Positions 11,432-21,460 of a stretch of DNA of 64,000 bases are shown here, piece after piece. Position numbers and translations under genes: made by a program. The notes below the pieces were generated by a model. It searched no databases, was not told where the DNA came from, and saw only the letters and a list, made by a program, of their open reading frames with translations. Within the stretch, counting starts at the first letter, position 1, and each line of letters starts with the position of its first letter. The stretch covers positions 1,458,501 to 1,522,500 of the forward strand of contig NZ_CP056030.1 in the NCBI RefSeq assembly GCF_013374995.1. Reading direction: 5' to 3'. The stretch comes from Pseudomonas eucalypticola. GTDB lineage: Bacteria > Pseudomonadota > Gammaproteobacteria > Pseudomonadales > Pseudomonadaceae.

Positions 11432-12337
11432 TCAGTCTTTGGCAGGCTGGTCGGTCGGGGTGGCGATCAGCGCCTTGAGCTCGTCGCTCATGGCGAAGCT
11501 CAGGTTCAGGCCCTTGGGTGGAATGGGCTGGGTAAACCACTTGTTGTAGATGGTGTTGATCTCGCCCGACTTGAACACGGCGACGATGGCATCATCCACG
11601 GCCTTCTTGAACGGCGCATCGCCCTTGCGCACCATGCAGCCATACACTTCGTGGGATTGCGCGGTACCCGTCACGGCCCAGTCGTCGGGCTTCTTGGCCT
11701 TGGCCTTTTCCCCGGCGAGCAGGGCGTCGTCCATCATGAAGGCCACGGCGCGGCCGGATTCGAGCATCTGGAAGGACTCGCCATGGTCCTTGGCCGAAAT
11801 CACGTTCATGCCCATCTGCTTGTCGGCGTTCATGGCCTTGAGCAGGCGCTCGGAGGTGGTACCGGCGGTGGTGACCACGTTCTTGCCCTTCAGGTCGGGG
11901 AAGTCCTTGTAGGCCGAGTCTTTCTTGGACAGCAGGCGCGTGCCGATCTCGAAGATACCCACCGAGAAGTCCACCTGTTGCGCGCGCTCGGCGTTGTTGG
12001 TGGTGGAGCCACACTCGATGTCGACGGTGCCGTTCTGCACCAGTGGGATACGGGTCTGGGAGGTGACCAGGTTGTATTTGACATTCAGGTTGGGCATGTC
12101 GAGGTCTTTCTTCAGGGCCTCGACGATTTTCAACTGGATGTCATGGGAGTAGCCGACCGGTTTGCCGGAGGCGTCCGCGATGTAGGAGAAAGGAATGGAG
12201 GAGTCGCGGTGGCCCAGGGTGATGGTGCCCGAATCCTTGATTTTCTTCAGGGTGCCTGTCAGCTCCTCGCCCAAGGCGGGGCTGCTGATCAGTGTCGCCG
12301 CAATGGCGGCGCCCAGCAGGGTATGAACGATGCGCAT
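11432..12337 (-). CDS. aatJ: Periplasmic glutamate/aspartate-binding protein AatJ
   Basis: Protein of 301 aa with a cleavable signal peptide (MRIVHTLLGAAIAATLISSPALG) and a type II periplasmic binding fold of the GltI family. Typical segments are TITLGHRDSSIPFSY near the start and VDIECGSTTNNAERA, which supports acidic amino acid binding. The ribosome binding site GAGGAGA precedes ATG 12337. It is the first gene of aatJQMP, with aauSR following. A sigma-54 promoter and two AauR-like sites lie upstream. Confidence 0.93.
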   Translation of the reverse strand: MRIVHTLLGAAIAATLISSPALGEELTGTLKKIKDSGTITLGHRDSSIPFSYIADASGKPVGYSHDIQLKIVEALKKDLDMPNLNVKYNLVTSQTRIPLVQNGTVDIECGSTTNNAERAQQVDFSVGIFEIGTRLLSKKDSAYKDFPDLKGKNVVTTAGTTSERLLKAMNADKQMGMNVISAKDHGESFQMLESGRAVAFMMDDALLAGEKAKAKKPDDWAVTGTAQSHEVYGCMVRKGDAPFKKAVDDAIVAVFKSGEINTIYNKWFTQPIPPKGLNLSFAMSDELKALIATPTDQPAKD

Positions 12338-12430
12338 CTATGTCTCCTCGACCTTTGTTTTTCTTATGGGAACCGTGGTGTGGCTCATTCGTTCAGCAGT
12401 CTGTGCTGCTGATTCCGATGTTGAGTGTAG

Positions 12431-12446
12431 AGCATTAGTCGTGCCA
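12431..12446 (-). promoter_or_regulatory. Sigma-54 (-24/-12) promoter of aatJ
   Basis: Read on the minus strand, TGGCACG-N4-ATGCT matches the consensus TGGCACG-N4-TTGCW at all but one position, with the essential GG and GC spaced correctly. It predicts a 5' leader of about 80 nt before aatJ. Adjacent AauR, a sigma-54 activator, supports the call. Confidence 0.8.
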
Positions 12447-12523
12447 GATCCGGAACGATAGTCCAAGTGGCTGATTGGAAAGGAGATTAATCTTTGGTAA
12501 CAGCTGTGTGGCGGGGGCAGGTG

Positions 12524-12537
12524 GTCGGCTGGCCGAA
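12524..12537. promoter_or_regulatory. Candidate AauR upstream activating site, proximal
   Basis: GTCGG-N4-CCGAA has one mismatch to the motif TTCGG-N4-CCGAA that I recall for P. putida AauR. It lies about 80 bp upstream of the -24 element, normal for a sigma-54 activator site. Confidence 0.55.
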
Positions 12538-12554
12538 TGCTGGCACTTATCCGA

Positions 12555-12568
12555 TTCGGATTTCCGAT
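12555..12568. promoter_or_regulatory. Candidate AauR upstream activating site, distal
   Basis: TTCGG-N4-CCGAT has one mismatch to the same motif. Its centre is 31 bp (three helical turns) from the proximal site, so both would face the same side of the DNA. Confidence 0.6.
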
Positions 12569-12603
12569 TCTGCAGTGCAGCGTTATGAACGTCGCTGCCC
12601 AGC

Positions 12604-12630
12604 GTGGAACCGGGCGAGGCTCGGTTCCAC
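12604..12630. repeat. REP-like hairpin downstream of glpD
   Basis: 9 bp arms GTGGAACCG and CGGTTCCAC around a 9 nt GC-rich centre, just past the glpD stop. It lacks a T run, so it is more likely a REP-type palindrome or 3' stabiliser than a classic terminator. Confidence 0.45.
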
Positions 12631-12642
12631 AGAAAGGGCGGT

Positions 12643-14169
12643 TCAAGCGGCCTGGGTGTGCACAGCCTTGGCCAAGTAGTCGGCGAGCTTCTGTTGTTCG
12701 GCTGCGTTCATGAACAGGCCCAGCTTGCTGCGGCGCCACAGGATGTCGGCAGCCTCGACGGCCCATTCCTCACGGCACAGGTAATCCACTTCGCGGCTGT
12801 ACAGGTTGGCGCCCATCAGTTCGCCCAGGTCTGCCAGGCTGGCGGTATTCTCCAGCAGTTTCCAGCTGCGCTGGCCATAGGTGATGGACCAGCGCTTGGC
12901 CAGGTCTGCGGGCAACCAGGCGTGCTTGGCGACCATCGCCGCCGCCAGTGCCTGCGGGGTGGTCATCTGTTCGCCGCCAGGCAGGGGCGCCGCCGCGGTC
13001 CAACTGCCCTTGATGTGCTTGAAGAACGGTGCCAGCTGCGCCATGGCCGATTCAGCCAGCTTGCGGTAGGTGGTCAGCTTGCCACCGAACACCGACAGCA
13101 ATGGCGCTTCCTCGGCGCCGCCTGACAGCGACAGCGTGTAGTCGCGGGTCACGGCTGAGGGGTTGTCGGACTCGTCGTTGCACAACGGGCGCACGCCGGA
13201 ATAGGTATGCAGGATATCGCTTCGCTGTACCTGCTGCTTGAAGTGGGCGTTGACCACCTTCAGCAGGTAGTCGGTCTCGGCTTCGGTGATCGCTACCTTC
13301 GCCGGGTCGCCGGTGTATTCCCGGTCGGTGGTGCCGATGATGGTGAATTTTTCCAGGTACGGAATGGTGAAGACGATGCGCTGGTCCTCGTTCTGCAGGA
13401 TGTGCGCCTGTTCACCTTCGTACAGCTTGGGCACGATCAAGTGGCTGCCCTGGATCAGGCGGATGCCATAGGGCGACTCCAGCTTCAAGTCGTCGCGAAT
13501 GAACTTCGCCACCCAGGGGCCGGCGGCATTGACCAGTGCCTTGGCGTGCACCGAGAACAGGCTGCCATCGGCCCGCTCCAGGTGCACATGCCACAAGCCC
13601 TTGATGCGCCGGGCGTTCAGGCAGCGGGTACGGGTGTGCAGGTGGGCGCCGTGTTCCCGGGCAGACATGGCGTTCAACACCACCAGGCGGGCATCGTCCA
13701 CCCAGCAGTCGGAGTATTCGAAACCGCGGGTGATCTCGCTTTTCAGCGCGCTGTCGGCGCCGAACTTGAGCGTGCGCGAACCGGCCAGCGTTTCGCGCTT
13801 GCCCAAGTGGTCGTACAGGAACAGGCCGGCGCGAATCATCCACGCCGGGCGCAGGTGCGGACGGTGGGGCAGCACGAAGCGCATCGGTTTGACGATATGC
13901 GGCGCCTTGGCCAGCAGCACTTCGCGCTCGGCCAAGGCTTCGCGCACCAGGCGGAATTCGTAATGTTCGAGGTAACGCAAGCCGCCATGGATCAGCTTGC
14001 TGCTGGCCGACGAGGTGTGGCTGGCCAAGTCATCCTTTTCGCAAAGGAACACCGACAGCCCGCGACCTGCCGCGTCCGCTGCGATACCGACGCCATTGAT
14101 ACCGCCGCCGATCACGACGACATCATAGACTTCGGCCAGGGGTGGGGTGGGCAAGATGGTATGGGGCAT
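12643..14169 (-). CDS. glpD: Aerobic glycerol-3-phosphate dehydrogenase
   Basis: FAD-dependent enzyme of 508 aa that oxidises glycerol 3-phosphate to dihydroxyacetone phosphate and passes electrons to the quinone pool at the inner membrane. The N-terminal dinucleotide-binding motif VVVIGGGINGVG is near residue 20, and the family C-terminal domain is complete. ATG 14169 is preferred to the in-frame upstream start at 14208 because AGAGG lies about 7 nt before it. It is separated from glpR by a long inverted repeat and has its own GlpR-like operator and -10. Confidence 0.95.
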   Translation of the reverse strand: MPHTILPTPPLAEVYDVVVIGGGINGVGIAADAAGRGLSVFLCEKDDLASHTSSASSKLIHGGLRYLEHYEFRLVREALAEREVLLAKAPHIVKPMRFVLPHRPHLRPAWMIRAGLFLYDHLGKRETLAGSRTLKFGADSALKSEITRGFEYSDCWVDDARLVVLNAMSAREHGAHLHTRTRCLNARRIKGLWHVHLERADGSLFSVHAKALVNAAGPWVAKFIRDDLKLESPYGIRLIQGSHLIVPKLYEGEQAHILQNEDQRIVFTIPYLEKFTIIGTTDREYTGDPAKVAITEAETDYLLKVVNAHFKQQVQRSDILHTYSGVRPLCNDESDNPSAVTRDYTLSLSGGAEEAPLLSVFGGKLTTYRKLAESAMAQLAPFFKHIKGSWTAAAPLPGGEQMTTPQALAAAMVAKHAWLPADLAKRWSITYGQRSWKLLENTASLADLGELMGANLYSREVDYLCREEWAVEAADILWRRSKLGLFMNAAEQQKLADYLAKAVHTQAA

Positions 14170-14202
14170 GGCGGCCTCTGCTGTTAGTTCGAAGTTGAAA
14201 TC

Positions 14203-14232
14203 GAACATTCATGTTCATTTTCGAAAATAATA
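14203..14232 (-). promoter_or_regulatory. glpD promoter with GlpR-like operators
   Basis: Two palindromes lie side by side: GAACAT-N2-ATGTTC (14203-14216) and the perfect ATTTTCGAAAAT (14217-14228). The first contains the ATGTTC half-site known for enteric GlpR. A -10 (TATTAT on the minus strand, 14227-14232) abuts them, so a bound repressor would block transcription start. Confidence 0.5.
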
Positions 14233-14362
14233 GCGCAACAGAGGGGGGCGGGCTAGTCGATATCGATTGAAAAAACTGATCGGATGGTTTTAAACCGAAA
14301 ACAAGTGAACATTTTACAACGCCAGGTGCTAGTCGATGTTTGTGCGTGGTACTTGAGATCGA

Positions 14363-14567
14363 GCGCCGCCCGCGCGGCGCTTCCCGGGCAAGCCCGGTCC
14401 CACGTCTGTTTCGGCCCAGTTATGCCTGTGACATCACCTGGTCCGCTTGTGCTTTCACTGCAGATTTGGGATGAACAAACAAAGCGGACCAGGCAATGGT
14501 CGAGGCATAATTGGCCCGAAGCAGATGTGGGACCGGGCTTGCCCGGGAAGCGCCGCGCGGGCGGCGC
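14363..14567. repeat. Long inverted repeat (BIME-like) between glpR and glpD
   Basis: Perfect 41 bp arms at 14363-14403 and 14527-14567, beginning GCGCCGCCCGCGCGGCGC on the left. The next ~25 bp inward are also imperfectly inverted, and an inner pair CTGGTCCGCTT / AAGCGGACCAG lies near the centre. Each arm contains a REP-type palindrome. The ~30 bp at 14506-14537 recur at 18121-18152. Confidence 0.8.
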
Positions 14568-14616
14568 GCGGTCTTGAGGGCACAGGTAAAACCCAGGCAT
14601 GCACCCGGGGAGCTGC

Positions 14617-15372
14617 TTAAACCACTTCCAGCCGAATCTTCTGCTGGTTCAGCAACTGCGTCAGCGCCGGCACCGGGGTCTTGTCGGTCACCAGGCAGTC
14701 GATCAGGCTGATGGAACCCAGCCGCACCATGGCATTGCGCCCGAACTTGCTGGAGTCGGCGGCCAGGATCACCTGGCGGGCGTTGGCAATGATCGCCTGG
14801 GACACCCGCACTTCCTGGTAGTCGAAGTCCAGCAGGCTACCGTCCTCGTCAATGCCGCTGATGCCCACCAGGGCAAAATCCACCTTGAACTGGCTGATGA
14901 AGTCCACGCTCGCCTGGCCCACCACGCCGCCGTCGCGGCGAACGGTGCCGCCAGCCAGCTGCACTTCGAAATCATCCTTGGCGCTGAGGATGGAGGCCAC
15001 GTGCAGGTTATTGGTGATGATCTTCAGGTGGTTGTGGTTCAGCAGGGCGCGGGCGATGGATTCGGTGGTGGTGCCGATATTGATGAACAGCGAAGCGTGG
15101 TCGGGGATCTGCGCGGCGATGGCTTCGGCGATCCGCTGCTTTTCGTCGCGCATCTGGTCGGCGCGCATGGCGTAGGCGGTGTTTTCGATGCTGGAATCGT
15201 ACGCCGCCCCACCGTGATAGCGCCGCAACAGGTTGAGCTCCGCCAACTGGTTGATGTCGCGGCGAATGGTCTGCGGGGTGACGACGAACAACTGGGCCAT
15301 CTCTTCGATGCTGACGTAGCCGCGTTCACGCACCAGTTCGAGGATTTGTTGTTGGCGTGGGGGCAGGTTCAT
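14617..15372 (-). CDS. glpR: DeoR-family glycerol regulon repressor GlpR
   Basis: Regulator of 251 aa. The N-terminal DeoR HTH spans about residues 5-57 ([19 protein letters not shown]) and is followed by a sugar-phosphate-sensing domain with [11 protein letters not shown]. In relatives glycerol 3-phosphate releases the repressor from DNA. It lies between glpK and glpD on the same strand, 133 bp after glpK, and would control glpF, glpK, itself and glpD through the palindromes noted upstream of glpF and glpD. Confidence 0.94.
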   Translation of the reverse strand: MNLPPRQQQILELVRERGYVSIEEMAQLFVVTPQTIRRDINQLAELNLLRRYHGGAAYDSSIENTAYAMRADQMRDEKQRIAEAIAAQIPDHASLFINIGTTTESIARALLNHNHLKIITNNLHVASILSAKDDFEVQLAGGTVRRDGGVVGQASVDFISQFKVDFALVGISGIDEDGSLLDFDYQEVRVSQAIIANARQVILAADSSKFGRNAMVRLGSISLIDCLVTDKTPVPALTQLLNQQKIRLEVV

Positions 15373-15406
15373 TGGGCTTCCTTCGGCTGCCGGGCAAAAG
15401 GAACAA

Positions 15407-15436
15407 GCTTGCAGCCTGAAGCTTCAAGCTGCAAGC
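15407..15436. repeat. Short palindromic repeat, family B
   Basis: Arms GCTTGCAGC and GCTGCAAGC around GAAGCTTC, in the glpK-glpR gap. A degraded second unit (GCAGCTTGAAGCG) follows at about 15468. Related sequence occurs at 60754-60790 and near 27938-27960, always between genes. Confidence 0.55.
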
Positions 15437-15505
15437 CACAAGGTGCCGGTCAGGCCACTTGGGGGATGCAGCTTGAAGCGTGAAGCCAGCCGCTACAACC
15501 GGGCC

Positions 15506-17919
<2,414 letters not shown>

Positions 17920-18007
17920 CGTTGACACCTTTTTTGTTGTTGTACGGCGCCTTCAGGCGCTCGATTGGGCACCCGGCCGTAATACCCCATTCCGGCCGAA
18001 TGTGTTG

Positions 18008-18078
18008 CGTTCGCGAACGGGTCTAGGGTTCGCGATATTCAGAAACGAAAAAATATAGACAAGAAATGATTATGTCAA
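18008..18078 (-). promoter_or_regulatory. glpF promoter and candidate GlpR operator
   Basis: On the minus strand a perfect -35 TTGACA (18073-18078) is followed after 17 bp by TATTTT (18050-18055). Just downstream lie TTTTTTCGTTTC and the perfect palindrome CGTTCGCGAACG (18008-18019), both candidates for GlpR binding. The 17920-18243 interval holds no gene, only this promoter and a REP element. Confidence 0.55.
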
Positions 18079-18120
18079 AGGTCGAAAGTGAAAGGTATGG
18101 GTCGGGGTGGGGGGCACAGG

Positions 18121-18190
18121 TATAATTGGCCCGAAACAGATGTAGGAGCGGGCGCAAGCTCGCGAACGCGCCGTGCGCACGGCGCTCGAT
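18121..18190. repeat. REP element with conserved flank
   Basis: Begins TATAATTGGCCCGAA, continues into a REP core (TGTAGGAGCGGGCGCAAGC) and ends in the palindrome GCGCCGTGCGCACGGCGC. The first ~32 bp repeat the sequence at 14506-14537 with few changes. Confidence 0.65.
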
Positions 18191-18243
18191 CCTGAGAACG
18201 CTGAAGATCCCAAGCCTTATCCCTCGAATCCAAGGAAGCCCCC

Positions 18244-18714
18244 ATGACCCCCGCCCTGGACCTCCTCAAGAAAGCCCGTGCCGAACACCACGTACACAGC
18301 TACGAACATGACCCCAAGGCCGCGTCCTATGGTCTGGAAGCCGCGGAAAAACTGGGCCTGAACCCCGAGCAGGTGTTCAAGACCCTGCTGGCCAGCAGCG
18401 AGAAAGGTGAGTTGCTGGTGGCCGTGGTCCCGGTGGCAGGCACCCTGGACCTCAAGAGCCTGGCCCATGCTGCAGGCGTGAAGAAATGCGAGATGGCCGA
18501 CCCGGCCGCTGCGCAGCGGGCCACCGGTTATCTGCTGGGGGGCATCAGCCCGTTAGGTCAGAAAAAGCGCCTGCGTACGTTCATCGACCAAACAGCGCAA
18601 CCGCTGACGACGATATTCGTCAGCGCCGGCCGACGGGGCCTGGAGGTGGAGCTGGCACCAGCGCTGCTGGCCGAGCACACCCGCGCCACCTTCGCTGACA
18701 TCGGCCGGCCCTGA
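18244..18714 (+). CDS. ybaK: Cys-tRNA(Pro) deacylase YbaK/EbsC
   Basis: Protein of 156 aa in the YbaK family, which hydrolyses Cys-tRNA(Pro) mischarged by prolyl-tRNA synthetase. The conserved lysine is in EQVFKTLLAS (about residue 46), and GGISPLGQKKRLRTFID is a hallmark segment. Length is normal. It converges on the ABC ATPase gene with only 4 bp between stops. Confidence 0.93.
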   Translation: MTPALDLLKKARAEHHVHSYEHDPKAASYGLEAAEKLGLNPEQVFKTLLASSEKGELLVAVVPVAGTLDLKSLAHAAGVKKCEMADPAAAQRATGYLLGGISPLGQKKRLRTFIDQTAQPLTTIFVSAGRRGLEVELAPALLAEHTRATFADIGRP

Positions 18715-18718
18715 CCGG

Positions 18719-19762
18719 TCAGGCCGCGAACAGCACCACGTGTTCAGCGGCCACGCGAATGCCGATGGTCTCCCCCGGCTGGGCGTCGAGACGGCTGGGC
18801 AGCAGCGCTTCCAGTGGGCAGCCGCTGTCCAGTTGCAGGCGATACAGGGTGTTCGCGCCCTGGAAGGACTTGCCCGTGACCCGCGCTTTGAGCGGCCCCT
18901 CGGGGGCATGAACGATGCTGTCCGGGCGCAACAGCACTTTCACCGCGCTACCGTGGGCCCCAGGGTGGGCCGTGGCGCTGTGCAACTCACCCAGTTCGGT
19001 CTGCACCGAATGGGCCGTGTTCAGCGTCCCCGGCAGGAAATAGCCTTGGCCGATGAAGCCGGCCACGAACGGGGTCTGCGGGTGATGATAAAGGTTGTAG
19101 GGGGTATCCCATTGCTCCAGCCGACCTCGCTGGAATACCCCGACCTTGTCGCTGACCGAAAAGGCTTCTTCCTGGTCGTGGGTGACCAGCATCGCGCTGG
19201 TGCCGCGGTGCTTGAGGATGTCACGCACCTCCTGGCTCAAACGTCGGCGCAGCTCCACGTCCAGGTTGGAGAAGGGCTCGTCGAGCAGCAGCAGTCGGGG
19301 TTGGGGGGCCAGGGCGCGGGCCAGCGCGACGCGTTGCTGCTGGCCGCCTGACAGCTCATGGGGGAAGCGGTTGTCCAAACCCGGCAGGTTGACCAGTTCG
19401 AGCATTTCAGCCACCACGGCCGCCTGGCGTGGGTGCTGGCCAATGCCGAAGGCGACATTGCCCGCCACCGTCAGATGCGGGAACAGCGCGTAGTCCTGGA
19501 AGACCATGCCAATGCGGCGTTTTTCCGGTGCCAGGGTGTAGCCGCTGCGAGAAATGACTTCGCCCCCTAATACGACTTGCCCCTCGTGCACTGGCTCGAA
19601 GCCGGCGATGGCGCGCAGGGTGGTGGTCTTGCCACACCCCGAGGCGCCCAGCAGGCAGCCGATTTCGCCGGCCTGCAGGCCCAAGTCCAGGTCCTGGACC
19701 ACGGCCTGGCCCTGGTAACCGCAGGCCAGTTTGTCGAGGGCCAGCAGCGGTTGCGGGCTCAT
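18719..19762 (-). CDS. ABC transporter ATP-binding protein, FbpC/PotA-like
   Basis: ATPase of 347 aa. Walker A GASGCGKT at about 39-46, signature LSGGQQQR, Walker [14 protein letters not shown], then a C-terminal TOBE/OB regulatory domain of about 110 aa. This architecture belongs to importers of ferric iron, spermidine or sulfate (FbpC/PotA/CysA). Its start overlaps the argF stop by 4 bp (ATGA), so it is cotranscribed with argF. No permease or binding protein gene is nearby, so its partner and substrate are unknown. Confidence 0.85.
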   Translation of the reverse strand: MSPQPLLALDKLACGYQGQAVVQDLDLGLQAGEIGCLLGASGCGKTTTLRAIAGFEPVHEGQVVLGGEVISRSGYTLAPEKRRIGMVFQDYALFPHLTVAGNVAFGIGQHPRQAAVVAEMLELVNLPGLDNRFPHELSGGQQQRVALARALAPQPRLLLLDEPFSNLDVELRRRLSQEVRDILKHRGTSAMLVTHDQEEAFSVSDKVGVFQRGRLEQWDTPYNLYHHPQTPFVAGFIGQGYFLPGTLNTAHSVQTELGELHSATAHPGAHGSAVKVLLRPDSIVHAPEGPLKARVTGKSFQGANTLYRLQLDSGCPLEALLPSRLDAQPGETIGIRVAAEHVVLFAA

Positions 19763-20679
19763 GCCGGGCGGTAAGCCGGGGCCACCAGGAATTCCAGCAA
19801 TGCTTTTTGCGCATGCAGGCGGTTTTCGGCCTGGTCCCAGGCCACGGCGCGAGCGTCGTCCAGCAGGTCCAGGCTGATCTCTTCGCCGCGATGCGCAGGC
19901 AGGCAGTGCATGAACAGCACGTCGGCGGCGGCCAGGTCGAGCAGCTCACGGGTGACCTGGTAAGGCGCGAAGGTCTGCAGGCGGCGAGCGGTTTCGTCTT
20001 CCTGGCCCATGGAGGTCCAGACATCGGTGCTCACCAGGTGGGCGCCGGCCACGGCTTCCTTCGGGTCGCGCACCACTTTCACACGGTCGCCAGCCTGGGC
20101 CAGGAACTGCGGGTTGGGCTCGAAGCCTTCGGGGCAGGCCACGCGCAGCTGGAAGTCGAACTGAATGGCCGCTTCGATGTAGCTGTTGCACATGTTGTTG
20201 CCGTCGCCGACCCAGGCCACGGTCTTGCCCTGGATGCTGCCGCGGTGTTCCAGGAAGGTTTGCATGTCGGCCAGCAACTGGCAGGGGTGCAGGTCGTCCG
20301 ACAGGCCGTTGATCACCGGCACGCGCGAATTGGCGGCGAATTCGGTCAGGGTGCTGTGGGCATAGGTACGAATCATCACCGCGTCGAGCATGCTCGACAT
20401 GACGATGGCGCAATCGCCGATCGGCTCGCCACGGCCCAGTTGGGTGTCGCGCGGGGACAGGAAGATGGCCTGGCCGCCGAGCTGGATCATGCCCGCTTCG
20501 AAGGACAGCCGGGTACGAGTCGACGATTTCTCGAAGATCATGCCCAGTACCCGGTTCTTCAGGGGCTCGAACAGCACGCCGCGGTTACGCAGGTCCTTGA
20601 GCTCGGTGCCTCGACGGATGACGCTGAGAAGCTCTTCGGGCGTGCAATCCATCAGGGAGAGAAAGTGCCTTGCGCTCAT
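19759..20679 (-). CDS. argF: Ornithine carbamoyltransferase, anabolic
   Basis: Enzyme of 306 aa making citrulline from ornithine and carbamoyl phosphate in arginine synthesis. The carbamoyl phosphate motif SSTRTR, the HPCQ motif and the ornithine-binding HCLPAHRG are all present. Two adjacent ATGs (20682 and 20679) are possible; AAGG lies 6 or 9 nt upstream. A promoter with an ArgR-like half-site lies about 115 bp upstream. Confidence 0.95.
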   Translation of the reverse strand: MSARHFLSLMDCTPEELLSVIRRGTELKDLRNRGVLFEPLKNRVLGMIFEKSSTRTRLSFEAGMIQLGGQAIFLSPRDTQLGRGEPIGDCAIVMSSMLDAVMIRTYAHSTLTEFAANSRVPVINGLSDDLHPCQLLADMQTFLEHRGSIQGKTVAWVGDGNNMCNSYIEAAIQFDFQLRVACPEGFEPNPQFLAQAGDRVKVVRDPKEAVAGAHLVSTDVWTSMGQEDETARRLQTFAPYQVTRELLDLAAADVLFMHCLPAHRGEEISLDLLDDARAVAWDQAENRLHAQKALLEFLVAPAYRPA

Positions 20680-21060
20680 CATTGACTACCTTTTTGCAAC
20701 ATACCGCAGCACCCATGCTTTTAGCGTTCGAAAAAACGGATGAGGCCTGCGGCGAAAGCCGCACGCGGCGACGAATTTAGGGGAAGGCGCGATCTTATAA
20801 TTAAATGTCGCGTATTACCAACATGTGTTTCATATTCCGATCATGGGGAGTGTTTCAGCGCATGTCCCGAGCCAGCCCCTCGAGTGAAGAGCTCGCCACG
20901 TTTTACACTGCTGTCACGGGGCTTGGCAATCGAGCCAGGAATTGTCTAGCGTTAACCCTGTCTCACAGGTTGCAAAGCAGTTGGCTGGCGATGCGCTCAT
21001 TCCGTACACTGCGGGCCTTGGGTACTAGACTGTATCTCGACAGATACGCGGAGAGGGTGA
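20680..21060. promoter_or_regulatory. argF upstream region: promoter with ArgR-like half-site
   Basis: On the minus strand, TTGGTA (20816-20821) and TATAAG (20794-20799) are 16 bp apart and face argF. TGTCGC-N8-AA (20806-20821), the ArgR half-site form known in P. aeruginosa, covers the -35 and part of the spacer, suiting repression. Near the other end CTGTAT-N8-ATACGC (21030-21049) weakly resembles a LexA box before the 97-aa gene. I see no convincing gene in this stretch. Confidence 0.4.
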
Positions 21061-21354
21061 ATGGATTCCAAAGAACAACAGTTGCTCGAGCTGCTGGGCC
21101 TTACGGCGCGCACGCTTACCCACCTGACGGCGTCGATGACGTCGATGTCGTTCGAGTTGCTGCGCAGTGATGACGAAGTGGCCGCCGCAGCCGGGCGCCG
21201 CATGATCGACCGCATGGCCACCATCAGCGCAGGGCTGGACGAGCACTGGAAACTGATCGGCGAGCTGACCGGCGTACCCATTGGCCAGGAAGAAGTAGAG
21301 ACCGTGGTGGAAATACAATTGCAGGCACCGCCCGCTGGGCTTACCCACGACTGA
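21061..21354 (+). CDS. Conserved hypothetical protein, 97 aa
   Basis: Small soluble, mostly helical protein (MDSKEQQLLELLGLTART). I recognise no domain. It has no signal peptide, membrane segment or cysteine pair. A strong ribosome binding site (GAGAGGGTGA) precedes ATG 21061. It lies 106 bp upstream of the molybdopterin oxidoreductase on the same strand. Pseudomonas genomes carry a similar small gene at this locus; that is my recollection, not a search result. Confidence 0.7.
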   Translation: MDSKEQQLLELLGLTARTLTHLTASMTSMSFELLRSDDEVAAAAGRRMIDRMATISAGLDEHWKLIGELTGVPIGQEEVETVVEIQLQAPPAGLTHD

Positions 21355-21460
21355 GGATCATCGGCTGCCCTGATGGCGGCCGATTCAAGGCGCCAAGGCT
21401 GCTGGTGCAGGCGGTACGATCGTTCCATAGTCAGGTTCCGCTGCCCGGACGAGACAGGCC

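Noticed and set aside
12338..12766. 142-codon minus-strand frame across the aatJ promoter region
   Set aside because: It covers the sigma-54 promoter, the AauR sites and the end of glpD, with no domain; intergenic noise.
15407..15500. Possible CRISPR-like array
   Set aside because: The repeated units are short, palindromic and irregularly spaced, without unique spacers of equal length or cas genes.
20805..21170. 121-codon frame overlapping the 97-aa gene
   Set aside because: No ribosome binding site, odd composition, and it overlaps a frame with a strong one.
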